Source: Epiperipatus broadwayi (lineage: Eukaryota > Onychophora > Udeonychophora > Euonychophora > Peripatidae). Taken from it: a stretch of 64,000 nt of DNA. The DNA lies in NCBI GenBank assembly GCA_028023455.1, contig JAQFVV010012477.1:3739365-3803364 (forward strand), given 5' to 3'. The first letter of the stretch is position 1. The number at the start of each line of letters is the position of its first letter. Below, one piece after another: positions 1-12,574 of the stretch. The notes beneath the pieces are model-generated. The model was not told the origin of the DNA, searched no databases, and saw nothing but the letters and a program-made list of their open reading frames with translations. The position numbers and the translations under genes are program-made.

Positions 1-2559
1 ATTGAAGCCTGTCCATTAAAGTATGATGATTGGCTATTTTAATATACATCTGAGCACTTATGTGTGGAGATGGTAATCTGGGCCAACTGATGATTGCTGG
101 TTTAACATGAAATGCGCATATTGGTGATTATTTATCCTTTCAACATATTATGAGATAGTTAGGAGAGTGGTGGGTCATGTGAAAGTCTGTGCTCATATAC
201 CCTATATATCACAATGACTAGAGTAAAAAGATAAAGGTAATGATTACTAAATTAATTCTCAGCTAATTAAATTTTTTTAAAAATTCAGTTTAGTCAGTTT
301 GATAAATTGATATAAAATTCACTTGAATATTTCATAATTTCCAATTATTCAATTAAGCTATTCATCAATTAATGGTGTTATAAATGTTTATTTAGCTATC
401 ATTTGCTAACAAAATATATGCCAATAACATTCAATACCTGGAACTTAACTATCTAATATATATAAAACCCTCTCTTTTAGTCCGGGAATGTTTTTGGAAA
501 GACAATTCTATGAAAACGTGTACATTTTTTTTTTAAAAAAAAAAACATTTTTATTAATTTAGATATTATTTAAACTTTTTAAAATAATAACAGATGTAAA
601 GTTAACATTTTTAAGTGGATGTTGAAACATTGTAAAAGTCTTAAAAAGTAGTCTAGTCACATTTCAGATGGATGAGTGAAATAAGGAATCTGCTAATGTC
701 ATGCAGAAAAGTGAGGCTATAGCTATGAAGATTAAATTTCCTAGTAATATTCGAAAATTATGATGATGATAAAATATTTTATATATTTTATTTTATAATA
801 CAAAGCAGATATACGTTATAAAATTTATATTCTACAAAAGTCAATTTATTGTATAGATAATTGCATATTTTTATCAAAATTATTTTTAATTTTTATCTAA
901 AAATAATATTTCTATTTGATATCATTAAGAGCAATGATGATTTTTTTTTTTTATTAAAATAAAAATCCAAATTAAATACTATGAAGACACTAATTTGTTA
1001 CAAACATTTTTGTTATTAATGTAACAAAGTAATAGTCAAAGGTTAATTTTATTTCTATTAAAAAATTAACTTATTTTTAAATAAATAAACTTAATTATAA
1101 AACATTAAATTTATCAGTAATATTTACGTATGTCAGTATTTGAGGTTTCAAATGTCTTTCTTATACTCATTTATATTTATGACTTTTTTGATATTTCAAA
1201 TCAGTTTTTATATTTATTAATGGGTTATATTTTTAAAGATGAAACTATATTTATATGAACAAATTATACCAATTATCATTTAAATGCTATTTCTCTTATT
1301 TAATTATTTGTTGTATGCATTTACTATATACAATGTACATATACAATTTGCATAATCATCTGTAATTCTTCTCAGTAGTAAAAAGATAGATTTCAAAATT
1401 AAAAATTGCCTTCATTTTTGATGTTTAAGCATAACATGGTCCATAGATTTAATAAGAATTTGAATATTTGCCCAAATTATAAATCGTTTTTAACAAAGGT
1501 CAACTCACTGCAACATGATTAGCTTCCCATGTCTAATCTTTTTTTTTTTTTCAAAATAACTACTTTTCTATATCAATTCAAAAAATTGTCGTACCTCATT
1601 CATCTACCTTATACGTAGTCTCTTTTTTAATTTTATACATTTGTTTTGAATTCAGTTTAAACCTTCAGTTGTTTACCTATTTTTATACATTCTAGTGAGA
1701 CGTTCAACCAAACTTCATTTCAGCTTTTTAATTCTTTCAGTGACGTCAATAATACATTTTTCTTTTCTCACATAATACATTTTGTTTTCAATTCTTTTTA
1801 CTCCCAGCATACATCTGGCTATATTTCAATGCATGATTTAAAATGTTTATATTTTTAATAAACGCCTAAATCTGAGATACATATTAATTAAAAACATTTA
1901 ATTTTTTTAATATAAAGTTATTTTTTCCAAAAGCACTCCAGTTTTGATTCTATAAATTAATTTCAACCATAACATTTTTATCTATAATAATAATGAGAAC
2001 AAAATATTTAGAATGTGAATTTCTTCATTCTGTTTGTTCAAACTTTGAAATGGTTTTGAAATAAATTTAGTATTTTTAGCATTTAACATTGCTTCTATTT
2101 TCTTTCTTTCATCTATTATCCCATGTTACTTTTATTATAATTTTGAACTTTACATATATATAGTAAATTCTTATTCTATTATATTGGGCATATAATATTT
2201 CTTAACTTCCATTATCTGCTTTCTTTGGTCCAAAATCAGGGATGTAAAGTATGTGTTTTATAATAAATCAATTTTCAAATTACATTTTTATTTTTTTTCA
2301 CTAACAAATCGTGACCTCAATGTCATATTTTTCCATATAGTTTTTAAAAAATTTAAAATAAACTTTATATTATTTTATTTTGAAAAATTATAACTATATC
2401 ATTTATCTTTCTCATTTAATTTTTATATAGTAATTCAAAAATAGCTGCTTCTATGATTTTTGTTTATTGCATCTATATTAGTCTGACCAACAATCTTTTT
2501 CTTAGTTTGATATTTATTTTTTAAAAAGATATTTTATTTTGTCGGCATTTTTTTACTTT
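1..2559. other. AT-rich intergenic DNA, no gene seen
   Basis: Very AT-rich sequence with short homopolymer runs and no convincing open frame on either strand. A short stretch near 455-530 is less AT-rich but matches nothing I recognise. Confidence 0.6.
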
Positions 2560-3130
2560 CCCTTTTATATGAGAGGTATCCCAAAAACTGGTATTGTGTA
2601 ATAAAATATTTTTTATTTACTTTTAGGTGTTACAAATAGAATCTCCTACAAAGTACTGTCCATTTGGTGCAATGTAAAGGCTGAACATGTTTTTCCCTTT
2701 TCCAAAACAACCCTGAAATCTTTTGCAAAGTGATGACTCTTTTAATGCTTCTATCATTTTTTTCTTCATCATTTATCAATCTGAAAATCATTTTATTTTG
2801 AGGCATAACATGGTATTTGAATAAAAATTGTTTCATACTCAAGGTCTTGTGTGCTGGCACATTTTTATTGTAAAGCTACCACTCCCCCCCCTTGTCACAA
2901 ATTGGTATGTTTTTATTTATTCACATCAGACAAATGTTTCAAAACTTGTACATAAAATGCCTAACCATTATGAATAAATTCTTTGTGAACAATGCTGTTT
3001 GAAGCAAAAAAAAAAATCACCATCGGTTTGACATTGGACTTTACTTGCAGTGCATATGATTTCTTGTAAGCTGATTACAACTCATTTCTTTGCTGTTTTC
3101 CCTAATAGAAAACAGAATTTTCACATTGGT
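2560..3130 (-). pseudogene. mariner-type transposase relic (C-terminal half)
   Basis: Read on the minus strand, fragments in shifting frames follow the order of a mariner (DD34D, SETMAR-like) transposase C-terminal half. Near 3,030-2,960 there is a segment resembling the family's 'GIVHHEFIP' block (here SIVHKEFIHNG). Near 2,860 is PAHKTLSMKQFL, corresponding to 'DNAPAH...FL' downstream of the second catalytic Asp; the DNA of that motif is degraded. Then come FRL and a block resembling 'F..CF.KW.K....CI...G.YF.GD', near 2,720-2,640. The longest continuous frame is 2,630-2,860. Stops and frameshifts make it a dead copy. The N-terminal HTH and the terminal inverted repeats were not identified. 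Family assignment rests on visual motif order only. Confidence 0.6.
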
Positions 3131-4748
3131 CTTATCAGCCATCATAAAAATTGATGACATTTAGTACATAACACCACAACATCATTTGATGATGCTAGTT
3201 AATATATTGATACAGAAGGGTCCTTGAAAGAGGTATGTAGCAGTGGGAGTATCTATTATGATAGGCCTAACTACCAAGAAAAGATTTTGTTTTATGTTAC
3301 CCACTCATAAATAAATACATTATATATTTAGAGATAAATCAAAATATGTAAAATTGGCTCAAAATTGTCAATTCACTATTTTGGATAATAAATTAGTGAT
3401 TAGATTATCTGTTTTTTTATTTTAAAAAATTTCCAATCGCTACACTAATTTTGAAAATAGTATGTAAAGATTGTTTTAAATTATAATAGCTAAGACATAT
3501 TCAAAGTTAATGATTAAGTTGTACTCAAGTGTATTATATTTCAATGAATAATCATTAATTGATCTATTTATACATTCTAATAGAATTTTATTTTATTATT
3601 TTTACCTATCTCTCATTTTTTCTCTCCAGTTCTTGAAAAAGTAATAAATTAAAAATGCACTACATATTATTATATAAAATAATTCACTGTCATTTAGTTT
3701 TAATCACTCATAAAAACAAAAACAAAAGGATACTGATCTTTTAGCAAAATAACATTTATTGTTAACTATTTATATCTCTTGCAGTTACCACAAAATAACA
3801 CCTCTACCAATTAAAGGCAATTTTAATTTTTCTGAATTGTTGATAAATCTTTATTGTTTTAATGTTTTAAATGGATCATCCCAAAATTTACAATACATTA
3901 TTCCACATCTTTAATCCCTCCAAAAAAAAACTCTATTTCATTATATATATACACTAAACTAAAATAAAACTAGTTAATGAAATATTTTTTTATATATTAC
4001 TAATAACACATATGTTATCCATAGAAATATATTTGTATTTATGTCAAACTTAGCATTTATATATATATATATATAAAATTAAGAGTGTGCTAATAACTCT
4101 AAACAAGCATTTATCATAAATAAAAAAAAAATTATTTTTAAGAGTTATTACCCTATTTTTTTTTCACATTTTTTAGAGGAAAGTATATATAAATCTGGTG
4201 TCATCTGTCATTTTATTTCTTTTCTTTTTTTGCTTTTGTGTTTTTGGTTGATTTAAGGAGTACTGCATCCTACATTTTGATAATTTTGGGTTAATTTTGA
4301 TTTCTTTCATGTTTTTTAGTTGGAGGGCGGGTTTAAAGAGAAATGTGTGGGTTTAAAGTTTCAGAACTTTTTTTTATAAATATTTTTTATATAAAAGTTT
4401 TTTTTGTGTTTGTTTTTTTTATTTATTTTCAAACCCCCCTCTGGTGAAGCCAATAAGAGGAAAAAAGACTGGGGAAGAGGGAAATGTAGGAGAAAAATTT
4501 TTTTAAAAATTTTTTTCATGTTGTTTTTTTTTAATAAAAAAAAATAAATATAAAAATTTTTAATTAATAATTTAATTTATAAAATATATATATATATATA
4601 ACCAGCTAAGCATATAATTTAAATAATTTCACAATCATTGCTTTTTCCCACTTATTTAATAATTAATATCTATTTGATATTTATAATTAATTTAAAATCA
4701 GATATAATTAGTCCATCTTTGGTATATTAGGATATTTATATTTAGACA

Positions 4749-4749
<1 letters not shown>
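3131..4749. other. AT-rich DNA with a possible foldback relic
   Basis: No gene seen. At 4,085-4,110 the words AATAACTCT and AACAAGC occur in the same order as in the arm of the foldback at 10,527-10,785, and AGAGTTATTA follows at about 4,140-4,150. This could be an eroded copy of that element. Around 4,430-4,490 there is a short purine-rich, less AT-rich patch of unknown origin. Confidence 0.35.
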
Positions 4750-4779
<30 letters not shown>

Positions 4780-5280
4780 CTTCTTCTTCTTCTTCTTCTT
4801 CTTCTTCTTCTTCTTCTTCTTCTTCTTCTTCTTCTTCTTCTTCTTCTTCTTCTTCTTCTTCTTCTTCTTCTTCTTCTTCTTCTTCTTCTTCTTCTTCTTC
4901 TTCTTCTTCTTCTTCTTCTTCTTCTTCTTCTTCTTCTTCTTCTTCTTCTTCTTCTTCTTCTTCTTCTTCTTCTTCTTCTTCTTCTTCTTCTTCTTCTTCT
5001 TCTTCTTCTTCTTCTTCTTCTTCTTCTTCTTCTTCTTCTTCTTCTTCTTCTTCTTCTTCTTCTTCTTCTTCTTCTTCTTCTTCTTCTTCTTCTTCTTCTT
5101 CTTCTTCTTCTTCTTCTTCTTCTTCTTCTTCTTCTTCTTCTTCTTCTTCTTCTTCTTCTTCTTCTTCTTCTTCTTCTTCTTCTTCTTCTTCTTCTTCTTC
5201 TTCTTCTTCTTCTTCTTCTTCTTCTTCTTCTTCTTCTTCTTCTTCTTCTTCTTCTTCTTCTTCTTCTTCTTCTTCTTCTT
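4750..5280 (+). repeat. (CTT)n microsatellite, about 530 bp
   Basis: Uninterrupted CTT trinucleotide array of roughly 177 units, with no visible interruption. It is all pyrimidine on this strand and all purine on the other. The apparent poly-lysine reading frame on the minus strand is a consequence of the repeat and is not a gene. Confidence 0.98.
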
Positions 5281-5385
5281 CCTCCTCCTCCTCCTTCTCC
5301 TCCTCCTCATCCTCCTCCTTCTTCTTCTTATTATTATTATTATTGTTGTTGTTGTTGTTGTTATTAATAATAATAATAATAATAG
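5281..5385 (+). repeat. compound (CCT)n-(TTA)n-(TTG)n-(TAA)n tract
   Basis: Directly continues the CTT array: mixed CCT/CTT units, then TTA, then TTG units, then TAA units up to about 5,385. Several point-mutated variants of one trinucleotide lie side by side. Confidence 0.9.
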
Positions 5386-5711
5386 ATTAATTATTTTTGA
5401 ATTATTATAATAAATTTATTTAAACATTAGATTTGTTAATTTGTCCATTTTATTTTTATACACTTATTTGGCAGGACCTCTTGCTAATTATGAAGCTAAC
5501 ATTGAAAAATAATAAAATTTGTTTTGCATATGGAATGCATATAATTTTTTTTTTAATTAAAAAACTAAAAGCTACTTTTTTCTAATCATTATAACAATTA
5601 TAAACAAGTGGCTTAAGTTGAAATAAATTGGGGTGTCAATATGTGGATAGTGCAAATTGAAAAATAATTTTAAAACATTATATTACAATTTTTAATTTAA
5701 TTATATGGAAG

Positions 5712-6002
5712 GTAATCATCTCTCCTCACTAGGACCATTAAACAGTGATCTTAGAACTGCAAGGATACTCTCACTCCAGCCACAACATAAAGATTATAAG
5801 AATGACTGGTTTATTTTCAAATCAAATGTATTTATATGAGCTATTCTTAAATGTTTAGAATTTAGTCATATAAGTACATTTGAGTTTGAAAATAAGACAG
5901 ACATTCTTATTTTTCCATAGACTTTATATTGTGGCTGGAACAAGATTATCTTTGCAGTTTTAACATCCTTGTTTAATGATGCTAGTGAGGAGAAATGATT
6001 AT
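5712..6002. mobile_element. foldback (MITE-like) element with ~130-bp arms
   Basis: Left arm 5,713-5,838 is the imperfect reverse complement of right arm 5,866-6,001. Matching words include TCTCCTCACTAG / CTAGTGAGGAGA, CCAGCCACAA / TTGTGGCTGG and TTATTTTCAAA / TTTGAAAATAA. The loop is about 27 bp. No reading frame lies inside. An 8-bp ATTACAAT occurs on both sides, but not directly at the arm ends, so the target duplication is uncertain. Confidence 0.8.
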
Positions 6003-8869
6003 GTTTTATACAATTACAATCTAAACACTGTAATTGTAAAATTTATTGATTACTTAATTAATTTATTGTTTTAAAAAGAATGACAATATGGAACATTCCA
6101 ATGAAAATAATTATGCCAATGACATTCATATAAAAAAAACTTCATTAACCACTATTCAAAATGATCGATTATATATTATAGATATTTTGACATTTTGGAC
6201 AAACATACAAAATGTTATTTTTCTTACATCAAATATCCCATTCAAATAAAAATAGATGGGTACTCATAGCTGAAGGGACCGTGAAAGTCTGTGTTTAAAT
6301 TCCATATAATTAAATCTAAGCGTTAACTACATAAATTATACTCATATTCAAATATAATTACATATAGCTAGAAAGATGGCTTTGAAGAAATTATCTGAAA
6401 AAAAAACCAGTATAATTGGGAATTTTTAACTAGGAGAAAAAAGTTTTGTTCATTCTAAACTTTGGATAATCATTACTCCACAATACTAAAAACACATCTG
6501 TGGCTCAGAGTTTATTATGGTATGATGTTATTCATGACATCTATAAGTACTTATTGTCATGAGACTATATTTGTCATCAAACAAATATTAGATATTTATT
6601 CAATAACAAATACAACATGGTTATATAATGTGGTTTTGGACTGTCAATTTTTAAAAAGGGTAACATTCAACCACAGAATATTTCAAGATTTAACCTTGGC
6701 CATGGCTTAAAGCACCAATATTTTCATTATGAGATTCATTTATCTATGAATATTATTATATATTTTAATATCATCACTAATTTCTAATAATATTAGTTCA
6801 TTAAAGGATGAGGATCTTTCCAAGTTTAATTCAGTTTCTCTAATCTGTGGTTTGTTTTTATATCACTGTAGTAACATTTTTGTATACTCTATTCATCTCA
6901 TGTGCAGTCTTTTTCTAAGTCTCTTGAAAACTGTTAGTGTCATGATTAAATATTTAATTGTTCACTTACTGTCATCTATTCTAGTGGTATTTACAGCACT
7001 ACTCCATTTTTAATGTTTTAATTGTTTCAATGATATCAGTAATATTTGATCTATTATCCAGCATCACTCTTAGCACTGAACAAGTTTCCTATGTATAATT
7101 CATTCATGAATTACAAGCATTCATATTTTGTAAAAATTTGATGACAATTTTTAAACATATTTATGAAACAAAATCTCTTATTGGAAATTCACGATAGAAA
7201 TGAAATTGATATTTCTAAAAAATAAAAATTTTGAAAATGAGAATTTCTATTTCTGAAAAATAAAAAGTTTGAAAATGAGAATCTTTTGTTTATTTATCAA
7301 CAAATAAACTTCATGTTATTACTTACAGATTTTTATATTCTAATGCTGTTTTATACTGTACTAAATTCATCTTTAAATTTTATAATAAATGACGAATATA
7401 AAATGTGTATTTTTTGTTTGTTTGTTATTTATTATAAAATTGAATGTTAAATTAAGCGTAATAAAAATAAATGTTCTATGTTAACAATATGAGACATGCA
7501 TGTTTCCATAGTAACATGATGTAATCATGCAGAAAACAAAGTAATGTCAGACAGAACAGAAAATATGCTTTCTAATTATTAATTTTTTATAGATATTTTT
7601 AATATTATTACGCTTTGTTATTTACTTATTTGCTGTAAAAATTCAACATATATATAATACCAATTCAGAAACTGGCTGATACTATTACTCATACTTTATT
7701 ATACATAGCTAAATAAATATTGAGTATTACAAGTTACTATTTAGTTAAACAAAAATAGTCAATCATATTTATTATTATAATGCAAAAAAAAAAATGAGTC
7801 AATCTATTTTTCTTAGAAATAATAAATTGGGAATGAAAATATTAGTCACTAAATTTAATTTCTTTAAAAAATTATCAAATTCAAAACTCTTTTGCAATTT
7901 AAAAATAATTAACTGGTGTATTGCTCAGAAAGTTGTAAAAAAGTTGAAGCAGCATAAGTAATAGAAATGGCCACACAATTCATGAACCCTGAGCTCTAGA
8001 ATCTGCCATTCCTACATGGTATCAAAGTATACAGAACTATACATATAATTTTATCTTTAAGATAGAATGCAGTCACCACTCTTATTGAATGCTAAAATTA
8101 TAGTATTTAATAATGTTAGGGCACTATGTATCTAAATGTGATAAAGTTCTCTGATGAAAAAGATTCACATTTAAAGCAATAAGCAACAAATAAATGAATG
8201 ACAAATTGTGTGTTACTTAAATATCTCTAAATCATTATTTGTTATATTAAAACTTTGCAATAATTATTGGAGTTAAAACCAATGCCATTTAAATTGTATT
8301 TACTTTTTTTTAATTTCAAAATAAATATTTTGTTTTTAATGTAAGCAGACATAGAAATTTTAATTAGTTATATTAAAGCAAATCTATGATTTGAGCTTTT
8401 TTTATATACAAAAGTGAGTACAAATTTTTTTATTAATATACATAATTTTATAGAAGGATAGCAATGCAGTTGTCAGTTTGTCTATATTTGCAGCTATAAC
8501 TTAGATTATATGCCTTCATACATTTTATAAATATGACTCACTAAAAGTTGGTGTGTCTTTAAACTGAAACAACACAAATGAATAGACCTAAATTTAGCTG
8601 ATCAAAATATTGGCACTATGTATAATAAGAAACAACTTTATGTATTTATGTACATGTATTTATTCATATACAGACATACATAATGAAATGACAAATGAAC
8701 TTAAAAGACTTTATTTTTTAATGATAATGTGATATATTAATTTTAAAAATAATGGATAAATTAAATATTAGTAATAATTATATATTGAACTATGTCCATT
8801 ATCTAATATTAAATATTTAATAATAGCAAACATATTAGTATCTAACAATATTTTGAAGGTATTATTCTT
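6003..8869. other. AT-rich intergenic DNA, no gene seen
   Basis: No gene seen on either strand. It contains one two-unit tandem repeat at 7,210-7,282, listed separately, and many A/T runs. Confidence 0.55.
7210..7282 (+). repeat. two-copy ~37-bp tandem repeat
   Basis: Two adjacent units, each running ATTTCT.AAAAATAAAAA.TTTGAAAATGAGAAT, differ at only a few positions. Confidence 0.75.
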
Positions 8870-8937
8870 TTCTTCAAGATACAGTACTAGTATGGGAATC
8901 GAACTTGGTTCTTTAGCAAATGAGCTATTTTGTCAAG
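8870..8937 (-). repeat. tRNA-Lys-like SINE, truncated copy (inverted partner)
   Basis: On the minus strand this reads a B-box-like AAGTTCGATTCCCATACTAG followed by the same tail words (TACTGT...CTTGAAG) as the SINE at 32,330-32,455. The tRNA 5' half is incomplete. It abuts a plus-strand copy at 8,938-9,035, giving a head-to-head pair. Confidence 0.5.
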
Positions 8938-9035
8938 AGCTCAGTTATTTAGAATGTTACCTTAAAATTTAAGAATCTAAAGATCCAAATTTGATTCTCA
9001 TATTAGCATAGTCACTAGTCTGGTCAGCATCACCT
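8938..9035 (+). repeat. tRNA-Lys-like SINE, degraded copy
   Basis: The order GCTCAGTT.TTAGA.T.TTAC.TTAAAATT...GAATCTAA.G.TCCA...T.ATT matches a decayed tRNA-Lys head: A box, TTTAA-type anticodon region, then T arm. The downstream non-tRNA words (CATA.TA..AT.GTCACTA.TC.GG.CAGCA) match the minus-strand copy at 32,330-32,455. The homology extends past the tRNA part, so this is a SINE family rather than two tRNA pseudogenes. Confidence 0.6.
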
Positions 9036-10520
9036 GAAAATCTATGTGCTATTATTAACAGTTAAACATTACAGAACTTAAATAAATTTTCAATTTTTTT
9101 TAAGATATTCATATTTATCATTAGAAGATTGGAAATAGGACAACATATAATTATTACTAAAATGTCATCATCAGTCAAATCTGATATTGGTTTGAACATA
9201 TAAACAACTCTAACATTATTATTGTAGCTTAACATATTGTGATTTTAAAAATATTTATTGTACAATTTGTCCATTTTATTTAATCTATAATAATCATAAT
9301 ATGAAATGTGTCTCACAATGTGATTGGTTCGATTGCAACAATTCAATTTTTTTTACATAGTATTTATTGATATCATTAATTGATTAGTTATGTATTTAGA
9401 TTCATATCTAATATAGATGGTTTAAATAATGTGAGATCAAAAAATAAAAAAGGATAAAAAATGTCATATATGTTTTTCTCAGAATTAAATAAATTACGTA
9501 ACTTTTGGATAATATTACTTATTTTCAAGCACTATTAACAGCTTCATTATCTGTGCGCAAAGCAAATATATATTTATTGATAACAATTTTGTATTTGACA
9601 GTCTGCCTTTAAAAAATAAAATAAAAACATTGTATCATTGTATCTCATGTAATGTTAATTAGACTTTTGTAAGTATGACAACATTTTAAAGTTCATTATT
9701 GTTTATCTACATTTGTGCTAAAAAAATATAAGTACTGAATATAAATTTGTAATAATATTATAATTAAAATTGAAATTTATGGAAAAATAGTTAATATATA
9801 TATAGTAGAACGAATTAATTAACAAGCTTATTTTCAATCAAATATTTAAAAAAAAAAAATACTTTTTTTTTTAAAAAAAAAGAGGAAATTAAACTAGATA
9901 ATCCTTCACCAGCAAACAATTAGGAAAACAAGGTTCGAACTTAATACTATCAATTCAAAAACCTTTATTTTATAATTTAATTAAAATAGATTTTGCTGTG
10001 GAATATGATGTCTTTTCACATAAATATTTCAATAATATCAAGGAATCTTTTTAACTAAAGTCACAATTCTGCTCCAGTATACATTTAACTTTATTCTTTT
10101 CTATGTAAACGTTTCATAATTTCATTGTATTTCATCATGCAACTTGAATTTTCTATACAGCTTTTTAAAATTAAATGTTTAAATTCGGATCCAAATTAAG
10201 TACTGATAAAGCATTTAAAATATGCATTTTTAACTGTGCAAAAATATTTCCTTTTAATATTAAGTTGAGTCTTTTAAGTTAATAACTTTCTATTCTTTTT
10301 CTGAAACATCATTGAAGATTATATTACAATTGTTTTAACTTTTTTTAAAATCTCATTTTTTGTGTTCATGTGACAATTCAGTGCAATTCTTAGAAGATTT
10401 TGTGAAACTTAGAAGCCCTAATTGCAAAACCAATCATGCAAAATGTTTATGATTAAATAATCTCTATTTACTTTTATTTTTGTTAGCATCTCATTTAAAT
10501 CCTACATATATCTATATATT
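9036..10520. other. AT-rich intergenic DNA, no gene seen
   Basis: No coding or repeat structure beyond short A/T runs was recognised. Confidence 0.55.
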
Positions 10521-10785
10521 TATTATATAATGAGTATGCCAATAACTCTTAACAAGCTTTTCATAATATCTCTAACCTCAGACCAATTTCTAGCTCTGGC
10601 TTTCATCAGTGATGCACTAAGATATTCATGCTTTTGATTTAAAATACCAGGTTAAATCCAGCACTGGTATTTTAAATCTAATGTGTGAATATCATATTGC
10701 CTCACTGATGAAAGCCAGAGCTAGAAACTGATCTCAGAGATATTCTAAAAAGCTTGTTAAGAGCTATTGATATGCTCATTGCATA
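10521..10785. mobile_element. foldback element with ~85-bp near-perfect arms
   Basis: Left arm 10,527-10,611 and right arm about 10,703-10,781 are reverse complements with few mismatches. Shared words are CTCTTAACAAGCTTTT, TTTCTAGCTCTGGCTTTCAT and CATCAGTGA. The interior has a second small palindrome, TTTAAAATACCAG / CTGGTATTTTAAA. It has no coding content, and no clear target-site duplication was seen. Confidence 0.8.
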
Positions 10786-12079
10786 ACATTTGTAGTACAA
10801 GCTTATTAAATTAAGTTATGTGATATATGACTTGATTTCCTTGCTATATATTTATATTAAAAACTTTATTTTGCTTTTATTTTCATTTATTATTTAAAAT
10901 CACATTCGTTTTTAACCTATAAGTTTTATTTTATTTAACTTTAGGCATTTGATTAACTTTTTAACTTATTTGAGTGCTTACTTTCTTTTAAAAAAATGTA
11001 GTTATCAAAATGACTAATATCTTCAGGGAGAAGTAATTTTGAATATTAGTTGCACATTCAACTTTTAAGAACTTATTTTTGTTCTTTCTTTTACTTAGAT
11101 AAAGTTGAAAAAGAGAATCTGATATCATTAGAAATAAGATTTTATAAAATATATTTATAAATCTATTTTTATTGAAATTAAAATTAACAGAAGGGGAATT
11201 CATTTTATTTGATAGAATTTATATTATACAATTATTGGTGCTGATTTAGTTTGTGCTCATGGCCACTTTGAAATCTAAAGAATAGCTAAAATCACCGCTG
11301 ACACATTCACCCGATAAATGACATAAATATTAAATAAAAGTACTTTATATTAATATTTTAGAAATTATAAGCATATAGTATAATTCATATTTTAGAAGTT
11401 ATAATCTTTTAATATTTAGAAATTATAAACTTGGTTTGATCAGATTTCTGTATCTTTTAGAAGATACTTCGTTTGGTTTAACCAACCTTCTCTTTCCCTG
11501 CATACCCAGGCGCTTTGGCTTTTATATTTCAAATATTTTATGAAGGTAAATTAAAAAAAAAATCCCTAATAAAATAAAGCATATTATTTTTACTAGCTTA
11601 TAATTTCTAAAATATGAATTTTCTGTCCTTTTTATTTATATTTTAATCGTTATTTAGTTGATATTTTTGCGACACATTTCTTTCACAATTCTCGTCATAA
11701 ATCAAGTCATACCTTTTTCTTTTTTTTTTAAAAAATATTTTTTATGTTCTTTCTAGAAAAAAAAAAAGCCTGATCAATTTTTTTATTTTACAAATTTTAC
11801 TTTAAAATCTTCTACTTCGAAATTCATTATTTATATTAATTGTGAGGCAAAAAATATAAATTCAAATATTCCTAATGAAAGTTGAATACTTGTTATGCAT
11901 GATTTACATTGATATATTCTGAATATATTTTCGATAATCACATATACATAGAAATATATATATATATATATGCTGTTTTCAGAAACTGAAAATAAGTGAG
12001 AGGCAAAATATTCAATATATATCAACGTTCTGATTTGATTTATTTTGATATACAAGAAAAAATTAATGTATTTGACATT
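10786..12079. other. AT-rich DNA with a short repeat cluster
   Basis: No gene seen. Three diverged direct repeats of the form TT.ATATTT.AGAA.TTATAA lie at 11,350-11,430, and an inverted copy lies at 11,600-11,621. A less AT-rich segment at 11,470-11,530 has no recognisable content. Confidence 0.5.
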
Positions 12080-12500
12080 ATTACACTAAAGATCAGCCTT
12101 TCAAGCTAACATGTGCTTTTTAGGAATGTTAATACTAATAAACGAATACTTTCATTTCTAACACAAAATAAAGTCTTTGTGATTGAATAAAATGAATCCA
12201 CTTAATCTTTCAACCCAAATGCTTATATATATGGGCAAATCTTAAGTACTGGATATGAAAGTGTGAGGATAAACCAATCACTTAAAATTACTGTTTACTA
12301 TGTCTGAATGAATGACGTCCATGAAATTATCTAGAATTTGCAAAACGTCACTCTTAAATAAAACTAAACATATGTAAATGAGGCATTTATTTATATAAAT
12401 AAATAACATTCGTAAAAAGCACATGTACGTTAGCTTGAAAGGCTGATCTTTAGTGTATTACAATTTATAAACATAGTGCTATATAAATAAATGCCTCATT
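12080..12500. mobile_element. foldback retroposon family 1, copy A
   Basis: Arms 12,080-12,135 and 12,404-12,462 are reverse complements (CACTAAAGATCAGCCTTTC / GAAAGGCTGATCTTTAGTG). The interior shares ordered words with copy B at 23.2 kb: AAAATGAATCCA, CAAATGCTTATATAT and AAGTACTGGATATGAAAG-like. A tail outside the right arm, ATAGTGCTATATAAATAAA, is shared with copies B and C. Unlike the other copies, the right part is itself bracketed by an inverted 22-bp sequence (12,377-12,398 versus 12,479-12,500). No clear target duplication; the tail runs into a TTG/TTA microsatellite. Confidence 0.75.
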
Positions 12501-12501
12501 T

Positions 12502-12574
12502 AATTGTTGTTGTTATTATTATTATTATTATTATTATTGTTGTTGTTGTTATTATTACTATTATTATTATTATG
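12502..12574 (+). repeat. (TTG)n/(TTA)n compound microsatellite
   Basis: Alternating blocks of TTG and TTA units start immediately after the tail of foldback copy A. The poly-leucine frame here is a by-product of the repeat. Confidence 0.9.

Noticed and set aside
4708-5310. 200-residue poly-lysine/arginine open frame on the minus strand
   Set aside because: It is a translation of the CTT microsatellite with no start context or conserved flank.
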